Source: Acidobacteriaceae bacterium (lineage in GTDB: Bacteria; Acidobacteriota; Terriglobia; Terriglobales; Acidobacteriaceae). Taken from it: 12,320 bases of DNA. Below the pieces are notes generated by a model, which was not told the origin of the DNA, ran no database searches, and saw only the letters and a list, made by a program, of their open reading frames with translations. Below are positions 6,888-12,039 of this stretch, in pieces. The stretch is from positions 269 to 12,588 of the forward strand of contig PMMJ01000366.1 in the NCBI GenBank assembly GCA_003162255.1, given 5' to 3'. Numbering within the stretch: position 1 is the stretch's first letter; each line of letters opens with the position of its first letter. The position numbers were made by a program, and so were the translations under genes.

Positions 6888-6978
6888 TTGGACCTGGCGA
6901 CGCAGAATCCGCGGGCCTGGCGCATTCAACGTCTCGATAACGGTTAAACTGACGGCTGATAGCTGATGGCTGAAAGCT
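6841..6978 (+). repeat. Long inverted heptamer repeat across trpA/aroQ junction
   Basis: The left arm (6841-6871) contains heptamers of the TCAGCCG type (6846-6873, four copies varying in the last base). The right arm (6949-6978) contains four CTGAxxG heptamers. The arms are reverse complements over about 30 bp with four differences, three of which would be G-U pairs in RNA, and enclose 77 nt. The left arm is inside the trpA coding end; the right arm contains the first ATG of the chorismate mutase frame (6966). The word CTGATAGCTGA also occurs in the trpC/trpF array (1948-1958). Confidence 0.85.
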
Positions 6979-7301
6979 CTATGGACATTTCCGATTGGCG
7001 CAAGAAAATCGACGACTTGGACCGCAAACTGGCGACGCTGCTCAATGCGCGCGCCGCCGCGGTGGTCGAAATTGGACGATTGAAGCGCAATACCAGAATG
7101 CCCATTTACGAGCCCGACCGCGAGCGCGAGGTGATCGCCAATGTGCAGCGCAGCAGCACCGGCCCGTTGGCCGAACGCGATCTGGCGCAGATTTACGAAC
7201 GAATCATCGACGTGATGCGCAGTATTCAGAAGCACGAAATCGCTCCCGATGACGGACCGGCCGCGCACGAGACCGGGATTGATTCGCAACTCGAGGACTA
7301 G
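6966..7301 (+). CDS. aroQ: AroQ-type chorismate mutase, stand-alone
   Basis: Small all-helical enzyme catalysing the Claisen rearrangement of chorismate to prephenate, the branch point to tyrosine and phenylalanine. It has 111 residues from ATG 6966. Active-site residues of E. coli CM map clearly: Arg12 (WRKKID; Arg11), Arg29 (Arg28), Lys40 (Lys39), Asp51-Arg52-Glu53 in PDRERE (Asp50-Arg51-Glu52). No signal peptide and no fused dehydratase, dehydrogenase or DAHP synthase domain. The start is uncertain: ATG 6966 lies inside the heptamer repeat, so the first five residues would be repeat-encoded; ATG 6981, just after it, gives 106 residues with the whole domain. Neither has a Shine-Dalgarno. 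It lies directly upstream of DAHP synthase, suggesting partnership with that enzyme. The last ~20 residues are acidic and variable. Confidence 0.93.
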   Translation: MAESSMDISDWRKKIDDLDRKLATLLNARAAAVVEIGRLKRNTRMPIYEPDREREVIANVQRSSTGPLAERDLAQIYERIIDVMRSIQKHEIAPDDGPAAHETGIDSQLED

Positions 7302-7317
7302 AACCGAGGACTAGAAC
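7292..7317 (+). repeat. 13-bp tandem duplication at the aroQ stop codon
   Basis: CGAGGACTAGAAC occurs twice head to tail (7292-7304 and 7305-7317), followed by a degenerate third unit (GAAGAGTAGAATT). The first unit contains the aroQ stop TAG at 7299-7301. Apart from this the 87-nt gap to aroF shows no hairpin array. Confidence 0.75.
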
Positions 7318-7388
7318 GAAGAGTAGAATTTTCAGCCACGCTGCGATGCGGTTCCCAGCATGCCGCGGCGGGCAAAACGAGCGCACTC

Positions 7389-8408
7389 ATGATCGTGGCA
7401 ATGCAAGATTCGGCCAGCGAAGATCAGATCCAGCAGGTAATCGATCAACTGGTTCACTTCGGCTTTGAAGTCCACCGCTCCACCGGGGCGCGGCAGACCG
7501 TTCTCGGCGGCGTCGGAGTCACTGCCGATTTCGACACTCGCGAAATCGAAATGATGCCGGGAGTGCAGGAGGTTCACCGTATCAGTTCACCCTACAAGCT
7601 GGCCGGGCGGAGTTTCCGTCCCGAGGGCACCATCGTCAAATTTGCCAATGGGATCGAAATCGGGGGCAAGAAGGTCGTGGTCATGGCCGGACCCTGCTCG
7701 GTCGAATCCCGCGAGCAGTTGTTCACCGTCGCCGAGCTGATTGCGAAGGCCGGAGCGCGCGTGCTTCGCGGCGGCGCTTTCAAACCTCGTTCTTCTCCTT
7801 ATTCGTTTCAGGGGCTCGGCGTCGACGCTCTGAAGTTGCTGCGCGAGGCGGGCGACCAGTTCAAGTTGCTGGTGATCAGCGAGGTCATGGAGATCTCCCA
7901 GATCGAGCCGATGCTGCCGTATGTCGACATCTTGCAGGTAGGCGCGCGCAACATGCAGAACTTCAATCTGCTGCGCGAGCTCGGCAAGATTCGAAAACCT
8001 GTGCTGCTCAAGCGCGGCATCGCGGCCACGCTTGAAGAACTGCTGTGCTCCGCGGAATACCTGCTCGCCGGCGGCAACTACGAAATTATTCTCTGCGAGC
8101 GCGGCATTCGTACTTTCGAAACTTACACGCGCAACACCATGGACATTTCTGCGATTCCGATCATTCATAAACTTTCGCACCTGCCCATGACCGCCGATCC
8201 CTCGCACGGCACCGGCCGCCGCGACAAGGTGGCTCCCATGGCGCGCGCCTCCGTTGCCGCGGGCGCCGATGCTATGCTCATCGAGGTTCATCACCAGCCA
8301 GATAAAGCGCTCTCCGATGGCGCGCAGTCGCTTTATCCAGAACAGTTTGCCCAGTTGATGGATGAGCTTCGCATGATCGCGCCGGCAGTGGGACGCGAGA
8401 TCGCCTAG
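7389..8408 (+). CDS. aroF: DAHP synthase, type I-beta with N-terminal ferredoxin-like domain
   Basis: First enzyme of the shikimate pathway: condenses phosphoenolpyruvate and erythrose 4-phosphate to DAHP. It has 339 residues, the length of the Thermotoga enzyme. Residues 1-~70 form the ferredoxin-like regulatory domain (MIVAMQDSASEDQIQQVIDQL at the start), which in Thermotoga binds tyrosine. The barrel shows AGPCSVES (100-107), LRGGAFKPRSSPYSFQGLG (126-144), GARNMQN (185-191), LLKRG (206-210) and LPMTADPSHGTGRRDKV (265-281). Metal ligands Cys103, His273, Glu299 and Asp310 are each one residue beyond Thermotoga Cys102, His272, Glu298 and Asp309. No Shine-Dalgarno is clear; ATG 7401 is an alternative but would cut the first strand. 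The neighbouring aroQ makes a CM-DAHPS complex plausible. The symbol is the generic one (also called aroA or aroG). Confidence 0.96.
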   Translation: MIVAMQDSASEDQIQQVIDQLVHFGFEVHRSTGARQTVLGGVGVTADFDTREIEMMPGVQEVHRISSPYKLAGRSFRPEGTIVKFANGIEIGGKKVVVMAGPCSVESREQLFTVAELIAKAGARVLRGGAFKPRSSPYSFQGLGVDALKLLREAGDQFKLLVISEVMEISQIEPMLPYVDILQVGARNMQNFNLLRELGKIRKPVLLKRGIAATLEELLCSAEYLLAGGNYEIILCERGIRTFETYTRNTMDISAIPIIHKLSHLPMTADPSHGTGRRDKVAPMARASVAAGADAMLIEVHHQPDKALSDGAQSLYPEQFAQLMDELRMIAPAVGREIA

Positions 8409-8410
8409 AA

Positions 8411-8487
8411 TTTGTAATTGGTGATTTGTGATTTGTAATTGAAAAACAAATCACAAAATTACAAATTACAAATCACCAATTACAAAT
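8411..8487 (+). repeat. AT-rich inverted heptamer repeat filling the aroF/tyrA gap
   Basis: The left arm 8411-8441 consists of TTTGTRA/TTGGTGA heptamers. The right arm 8457-8486 consists of the complementary TACAAAT/CACCAAT type. The arms pair over about 30 bp with one mismatch, and the loop is about 15 nt (8442-8456). The element starts 2 nt after the aroF stop, and its right arm ends in the AT of the tyrA ATG (8486-8488). It is extremely A/T-rich beside GC-rich genes. Confidence 0.9.
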
Positions 8488-9379
8488 GCCCTTCAAACAA
8501 GTCACCATCATCGGAACCGGCCTGATCGGAGGCTCGTTGGGCCTCGCGCTCAAGAAGCGCCGGCTTGCCGGACGAATCGTTGGATGCGATCGCGCTCCAG
8601 TTTTGGAGAAGGCTGAGCGATGCGGGGCCATCGATACGGGAACGGCCAACCCCGCGGATGCGGTGCGCGGCAGCGATCTGGTGGTGCTGGCAACGCCCGT
8701 GATTCCGATCCTCGATCTGATCGGACGGCTCGGTCCGGCGTTGCCGCCTAAAACTCTCGTTACTGACGTCGGCAGCACGAAAGCGGAAATTGTTCAGCGC
8801 GCCGCGAAATCGTTTGGGCGACACGCCGGGCAAAGATTTCTCGCCGGGCATCCCATGGCAGGCAAAGAAAGCGCTGGGGTGGAGTTTGCCGATGCCGATC
8901 TTTTCGAAGGCGCCGCCTGGCTCTTCACGCCACTGCCCGGTCAGAACGTTCACGCCGGCCTGTGCGGAGAGTTCATTCACTGCGCGGAAAAGACGGGCGC
9001 CAGAATCGCGGTCCTCGATCCCGCCGATCATGATCGCTTCTGCGCCTGGATCAGCCATCTGCCGCAGATGATTTCCACTGCGCTGGCCGCCGCGCTGGTC
9101 GATGAGTTTGGAGCCGACGCTCCGGTGCTCGACATCGGTGGACGAGCGTTGCGCGAGATGACCCGCATCTCGGGAAGTCCCTATTCGATGTGGCGCGATA
9201 TCGCCATTACCAATCGCAAAAACCTGAGCGACGCGCTGCAGAAGTTGGAGCAACGTCTGGCGCACATCCGCGAAAATCTGGACTCGCGAGAACTGGCGGC
9301 GGAGTTCGAACGCGCGCACGAGTTGAAAAAAAGTCCGCTGCGGAAGCGCGGAGCGAAATCGGGTGATCGGGTGATCTGA
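8486..9379 (+). CDS. tyrA: Prephenate dehydrogenase
   Basis: NAD(P)-dependent oxidative decarboxylation of prephenate to 4-hydroxyphenylpyruvate, the precursor of tyrosine. It has 297 residues. An N-terminal Rossmann fold carries GTGLIGGSLG (10-19). DVGSTKAE (94-101) follows, then GHPMAGKE with His122, which fits the catalytic histidine of this family. The helical dimerisation domain follows with SHLPQM (190-195) and SGSPYSMWRDI (229-239). No ACT domain is seen at the C-terminus, so tyrosine feedback, if any, acts at the active site or on DAHP synthase. The ATG lies inside the right arm of a hairpin and has no Shine-Dalgarno. The last seven residues (KSGDRVI, 291-297) and the stop are translated from the next octamer repeat. 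It could also accept arogenate; specificity cannot be read here. Confidence 0.95.
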   Translation: MPFKQVTIIGTGLIGGSLGLALKKRRLAGRIVGCDRAPVLEKAERCGAIDTGTANPADAVRGSDLVVLATPVIPILDLIGRLGPALPPKTLVTDVGSTKAEIVQRAAKSFGRHAGQRFLAGHPMAGKESAGVEFADADLFEGAAWLFTPLPGQNVHAGLCGEFIHCAEKTGARIAVLDPADHDRFCAWISHLPQMISTALAAALVDEFGADAPVLDIGGRALREMTRISGSPYSMWRDIAITNRKNLSDALQKLEQRLAHIRENLDSRELAAEFERAHELKKSPLRKRGAKSGDRVI

Positions 9380-9416
9380 GTTGACCCGGTAGCCCGATCA
9401 CCCGATGAACCGATTT
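9356..9416 (+). repeat. Octamer inverted repeat at tyrA/scoA junction
   Basis: The left arm 9356-9376 contains two copies of TCGGGTGA. The right arm 9396-9416 is its reverse complement over 21 bp with two mismatches (units CCCGATCA, CCCGATGA). The 19-nt loop contains the tyrA stop TGA (9377-9379). The period is 8 nt here rather than 7. Confidence 0.85.
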
Positions 9417-9418
9417 CC

Positions 9419-9426
9419 TATAGAAT
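9419..9426 (+). promoter_or_regulatory. TATAGAAT -10-like element close to scoA start
   Basis: TATAGAAT lies 9 nt before the scoA ATG at 9436, immediately after the hairpin arm, in nearly the same position as the TATAAT before trpC. It would give a leaderless or near-leaderless mRNA. No -35 box at the right distance is seen (TTGACC at 9381 is about 34 nt away). Confidence 0.35.
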
Positions 9427-9435
9427 TCTCCTGCA

Positions 9436-10161
9436 ATGCACAAAGTTGTAGCGAGCGCCGAAGAGGCGATCCAGGACGTGTTTGACGGCGCCACCATCAT
9501 GGTGGGTGGATTTGGTTTGTGCGGGATGCCGGAGAACCTGATCCGCGCGCTTGCCCGCAAGGGCGTTAAGAACCTCACCACCATCAGCAATAACGTTGGC
9601 GTCGACGGCTTCGGTATGGGACTGCTGCTCGCGAATGGCCAGATCCGGCACCATATCGGAACTTACGTTGGCGAAAATAAACTGCTGGAACAGATGGTGC
9701 TGAACGGCACGGTGCATCTCGACCTGATTCCGCAAGGAACGTTTTCCGAGCGAATTCGCGCGGGGGGCGCTGGCATTCCCGCGTTCTATACGCCCACCGG
9801 CGTTGGAACCATCGTCGCCGAAGGCAAAGAAGCGCGCGAGTTCGAGGGCCGCACTTACATCATGGAGCGCGCGCTGAAAGCCGACTTCGCTTTCGTCAAG
9901 GCTTGGAAGGGCGACAAGTGGGGTAACCTCGTCTATCGCAAAACCGCGCGCAATTTCAATCCCATGATGGCAACAGCGGCCGGGATCACCATCGCCGAAG
10001 TCGAACACCTGGTCGAGCCGGGAGAACTGGATCCCGACATGGTTCACACGCCGAGCGTGTTCGTAAAACGAATTTTCCAGGGGGAGCTGTTTGAGAAGAG
10101 AATCGAGAAAAGGACTGTGACGAGAGCGGCAACAACGAGCGAGAAAGTCGTTAGTCGTTAG
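9436..10161 (+). CDS. scoA: 3-oxoacid CoA-transferase, subunit A
   Basis: Alpha subunit of a type I CoA-transferase that moves CoA between succinyl-CoA (or another donor) and a 3-oxoacid such as acetoacetate; cytoplasmic heteromer with ScoB. It has 241 residues. Family features: TIMVGGFGLCGMPENLI (20-36), including the glycine-rich CoA-binding turn, ISNNVGVDGFGMGLLL (55-70), LIPQGTFSERIRAGGAGIPAFYTPTGVGT (97-125) and the NPMMATAA segment (175-182). The last five residues (KVVSR) and the stop come from a heptamer array. Closely related pairs act on 3-oxoadipate (PcaI/J) or short fatty acids (AtoD/A); sequence alone does not separate these, but I favour SCOT-type. scoB follows after 100 nt that hold a hairpin. 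Confidence 0.93.
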   Translation: MHKVVASAEEAIQDVFDGATIMVGGFGLCGMPENLIRALARKGVKNLTTISNNVGVDGFGMGLLLANGQIRHHIGTYVGENKLLEQMVLNGTVHLDLIPQGTFSERIRAGGAGIPAFYTPTGVGTIVAEGKEAREFEGRTYIMERALKADFAFVKAWKGDKWGNLVYRKTARNFNPMMATAAGITIAEVEHLVEPGELDPDMVHTPSVFVKRIFQGELFEKRIEKRTVTRAATTSEKVVSR

Positions 10162-10223
10162 TCGCTCGGGAATCACAGCAGATGCTTTTGGCTTGCCAAC
10201 GACCAACGACGAACGACCAACGA
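10144..10223 (+). repeat. Inverted heptamer repeat between scoA and scoB
   Basis: The left arm has GTCGTTA twice and GTCGCTC (10147-10167). The right arm has four heptamers of the CCAACGA type (10196-10223, third copy CGAACGA). The arms are reverse complements over about 22 bp with a few mismatches, some of them G-U, and enclose about 30 nt. The scoA stop TAG (10159-10161) is in the left arm. Confidence 0.8.
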
Positions 10224-10261
10224 CTTTTCTCCTCATCATCGAACCAGAGTCGAAGAAAAAC

Positions 10262-10939
10262 ATGTCAACTTTGCCCAAGGCCTCAAAAGACCTCGACAAA
10301 CGGGAACGCATCGTGAAGCGCATTGCCCGCGAATTGCGCGACGGATTCTACGTCAACCTCGGCATCGGGCTGCCGACGCTGATTGCCAATTACGTTCCGC
10401 CGGGCATGGACGTGATTCTTCAATCCGAAAACGGGATGCTGGGCATCGGGCCGTATCCGCTCGAAGGCTCGGAAGACGCGGACCTGATCAATGCGGGGAA
10501 AGAGACCATCAGCGAACTGCCGGGTACCGCTTACTTTTCGAGCGCCGAATCTTTCGCCATGATTCGCGGCGGCCATATTGACCTCAGCGTACTGGGCGCG
10601 ATGGAAGTCGACGAACTCGGCAGCATTGCGAACTGGATGGTTCCGGGCAAAATGGTCAAAGGCATGGGCGGCGCCATGGACCTGGTTGCCGGAGCGCGGC
10701 GCGTGATCGTCGGGATGGAGCATTCGACCAAAGATGGGCAACCGAAGATCCTGAAGAAATGCACCCTGCCTTTGACCGGCGTAAGGGTCGTGGACACGAT
10801 TGTCACTGAGATGGCCTACATACGAGTCACTCCGGAAGGTTTGCTGCTGGAAGAGATTGCTCCCGGCCTGACGGTCGAGGACGTGCAGAGGGTTACGGAA
10901 GCGAAGTTGCGGCTGAGTTCTGCACTGAAGACGATGTAG
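10262..10939 (+). CDS. scoB: 3-oxoacid CoA-transferase, subunit B
   Basis: Beta subunit, which carries the catalytic glutamate that forms the glutamyl-CoA thioester. It has 225 residues from ATG 10262. Motifs: GFYVNLGIGLPTLIANYVP (28-46), SENGMLGIGPYP with catalytic Glu56 (55-66), NAGKETI, SAESFAMIRGGHIDLSVLGAMEVD (the GGHID stretch is typical), GAMDLVAGARRVIVGMEH, and KCTLPLTG with a following DTIVTEMA. The frame stays open upstream to a TTG at 10193, but that part is translated heptamer repeat (PTTNDERPTT) and is rejected. Only a weak GAAG precedes ATG 10262. It is cotranscribed with scoA if the hairpin between them does not stop transcription. Confidence 0.94.
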   Translation: MSTLPKASKDLDKRERIVKRIARELRDGFYVNLGIGLPTLIANYVPPGMDVILQSENGMLGIGPYPLEGSEDADLINAGKETISELPGTAYFSSAESFAMIRGGHIDLSVLGAMEVDELGSIANWMVPGKMVKGMGGAMDLVAGARRVIVGMEHSTKDGQPKILKKCTLPLTGVRVVDTIVTEMAYIRVTPEGLLLEEIAPGLTVEDVQRVTEAKLRLSSALKTM

Positions 10940-10943
10940 GTGG

Positions 10944-10978
10944 GGCAGCTATCAGCTTTCAGTTTTCGTCTGTCAGCT
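10944..10978 (+). repeat. Heptamer-period array downstream of scoB
   Basis: Five consecutive 7-mers follow the scoB stop: GGCAGCT, ATCAGCT and then three more degenerate ones ending in GTCAGCT (10972-10978). AGCTATCAG (10948-10956) is the reverse complement of CTGATAGCT in the trpC/trpF and trpA/aroQ arrays. No convincing second arm is seen nearby. Confidence 0.55.
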
Positions 10979-11027
10979 CTGGGCGAGCGATTTCGGAACT
11001 TTTTCTTTTTGGTTGCGTATCATATTC

Positions 11028-11038
11028 AGGAGGAGGTG
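11028..11038 (+). promoter_or_regulatory. Very strong Shine-Dalgarno for the small membrane protein
   Basis: AGGAGGAGGTG is a near-complete match to the 16S rRNA 3' end, with its GGAGG core 7 nt before ATG 11044. It is the strongest ribosome binding site in the window and fixes this start. TATCAT at 11018-11023 is a possible but weak -10 element; it lies so close that the transcript would begin at the Shine-Dalgarno, so I do not call a promoter. Confidence 0.75.
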
Positions 11039-11043
11039 TCCCC

Positions 11044-11253
11044 ATGATAAAGTTCCTGCTCTGGTGCTTGCTCTTCATTCTGTGCTGGCCCTTGGCCCTG
11101 CTGGCGCTGGTCCTCTATCCGATCGTGTGGTTGCTGTTGCTGCCCTTCCGCATCGTGGGGATCGCCGTCGGTGGAGCGCTCGCCCTGGTCTGGGCCGTGG
11201 TAATGCTGCCCGCGCGTCTGCTCAGCGCGCCTTTTCGTCTTTCGCGAGTTTGA
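11044..11253 (+). CDS. Small hydrophobic membrane protein, unknown function
   Basis: 69 residues, nearly all hydrophobic, with two likely transmembrane helices (about 3-34, which may be one long or two short spans rich in Leu and Trp, and 37-58). A basic tail (Arg59, Arg66, Arg69) should face the cytoplasm. The middle LPFRIVG has the only charge between the spans. The start is decided by the Shine-Dalgarno 7 nt upstream. No known family is recognised; short Leu-rich proteins of this kind are often annotated as hypothetical. It is encoded downstream of scoB but separated by 104 nt with a heptamer array and has its own strong translation signal. It faces the hydrolase gene convergently. Confidence 0.75.
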   Translation: MIKFLLWCLLFILCWPLALLALVLYPIVWLLLLPFRIVGIAVGGALALVWAVVMLPARLLSAPFRLSRV

Positions 11254-11279
11254 ACGCGCTGCCGAGCTGCGCTAGGCTC

Positions 11280-11299
11280 GACGGACGGGGGCGTCCGTC
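11280..11299. repeat. GC-rich palindrome, copy 1
   Basis: GACGGACG and CGTCCGTC form a perfect 8-bp stem around a GGGG loop, followed on the plus strand by CCTACG. It lies in the 67-nt convergent gap between the small membrane protein and the hydrolase gene. On the minus strand it comes 21 nt after the hydrolase stop. It may act as a bidirectional terminator, though no T run follows. It is related to the palindrome at 12016-12039, including part of its flank. Confidence 0.7.
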
Positions 11300-11320
11300 C
11301 CTACGCGACCTTCGCCGGTG

Positions 11321-11998
11321 TCAGCCTTCCTGAGTCACGGCCAGATATTTCTGTAGAAATTGCAGGCTCCTTAGACCTGCGTCGCGCCAGATTTCTGCGT
11401 CCTCGAAACCATGGCCGGCCCCGGGATAGATTTTGACTTCGTAGGGGATTCCCTTCTCCTTCAGCAACTTTTGCAACTGGTAGGCTTCTTCGACGGGGAC
11501 GGTCGGGTCGGCCTCGCCGTGCAGAATCAGCACGGGACAGAGGCGTCTCATGAACAGGTGCATTTCTTTCGGCATGCCTCCGAAAAACTCGACGACGGCT
11601 TGCACACGAAGGTCGATGGCGGAGTTGGCGAGCGAGAGGTAGGCTCCCAGCGAGAAGCCAAGCAGCGCGATACGCTTGCCATCGACTTGCGGCTGCGATT
11701 CGACGAAGCTGATGGCGTCCCATAGGGTTTTCATCCACAGCGGAAAATTGCGCAAGATCGTCGGCTTGTCGGCGGATTCAGTGCCGGTGCTGTCGAAGTA
11801 ATGGAGGATGTAAACGGCGAAGCCCTGGGCCGCTAGCGCGCTGGCATAGCGCTCCATGCCGGAGACGTTGCCTCCAGCGCCGTGGAGAGCGATCACGGCG
11901 GGGCCTGGTGCGCTGGGTGTTTCTGGCAGGTAGGCGTCGAGGCGGATGGGCTTGCTGCCGCTCTGGAAGGTGAGTTCGGACTGAGAGATGGTTGGCAT
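11321..11998 (-). CDS. Dienelactone hydrolase family alpha/beta hydrolase
   Basis: Single-domain alpha/beta hydrolase of 225 residues from ATG 11998. Seen: the oxyanion-hole region ALHGAGG (37-43), nucleophile elbow GFSLG with Ser116, LILHGEADPTVP with acid Asp164 (157-168) and GAGHGF with His196. Classical dienelactone hydrolase uses Cys in the elbow; this one has Ser, so it is better described as a carboxylesterase-type member of the DLH family, substrate unknown. No signal peptide is seen, so it is probably cytoplasmic. The frame could start upstream at 12055, but that adds an Arg/Pro-rich stretch translated from the palindromic repeat and even enters the mtnA end, so I reject it. No clear Shine-Dalgarno is present. 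It follows mtnA by 40 nt on the same strand and may be cotranscribed with it. Confidence 0.9.
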   Translation of the reverse strand: MPTISQSELTFQSGSKPIRLDAYLPETPSAPGPAVIALHGAGGNVSGMERYASALAAQGFAVYILHYFDSTGTESADKPTILRNFPLWMKTLWDAISFVESQPQVDGKRIALLGFSLGAYLSLANSAIDLRVQAVVEFFGGMPKEMHLFMRRLCPVLILHGEADPTVPVEEAYQLQKLLKEKGIPYEVKIYPGAGHGFEDAEIWRDAGLRSLQFLQKYLAVTQEG

Positions 11999-12015
11999 CG
12001 CGGCGAGTTCCCGGC

Positions 12016-12039
12016 GGGGCGGACGAGGGCGTCCGCCCC
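12016..12039. repeat. GC-rich palindrome, copy 2
   Basis: GGGGCGGACG and CGTCCGCCCC form a perfect 10-bp stem around AGGG. Its plus-strand end overlaps the mtnA stop codon by one base (complement of CTA at 12039-12041). The flank CTACGTGGCCTCCGC resembles CTACGCGACCTTCGC after copy 1. Confidence 0.75.

Noticed and set aside
4725..6929. Shared 16-mer GGCCTRGCGCATTCAA at 4725-4740 and 6914-6929
   Set aside because: 15 of 16 matches between two places in a 12-kb window is about what chance allows; flanks do not extend the match.
6846..6976. CRISPR-like repeats
   Set aside because: Units are contiguous 7-mers without spacers and the arms are inverted; no cas genes are present.
7587..8294. Minus-strand open frame of 235 residues
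   Set aside because: Antisense shadow of the DAHP synthase barrel, no protein features of its own.
9381..9426. TTGACC as a -35 box for scoA
   Set aside because: The distance to TAGAAT is about 34 nt, far beyond the usual 16-18.
10193..10261. Upstream TTG start for scoB
   Set aside because: The added residues (PTTNDERPTT and so on) are translated from the heptamer array, and the family N-terminus begins after ATG 10262.
8480..10323. Long minus-strand open frames (279 and 301 residues) opposite tyrA and scoA
   Set aside because: Typical antisense shadows in GC-rich coding DNA; the plus-strand products have full catalytic motifs.
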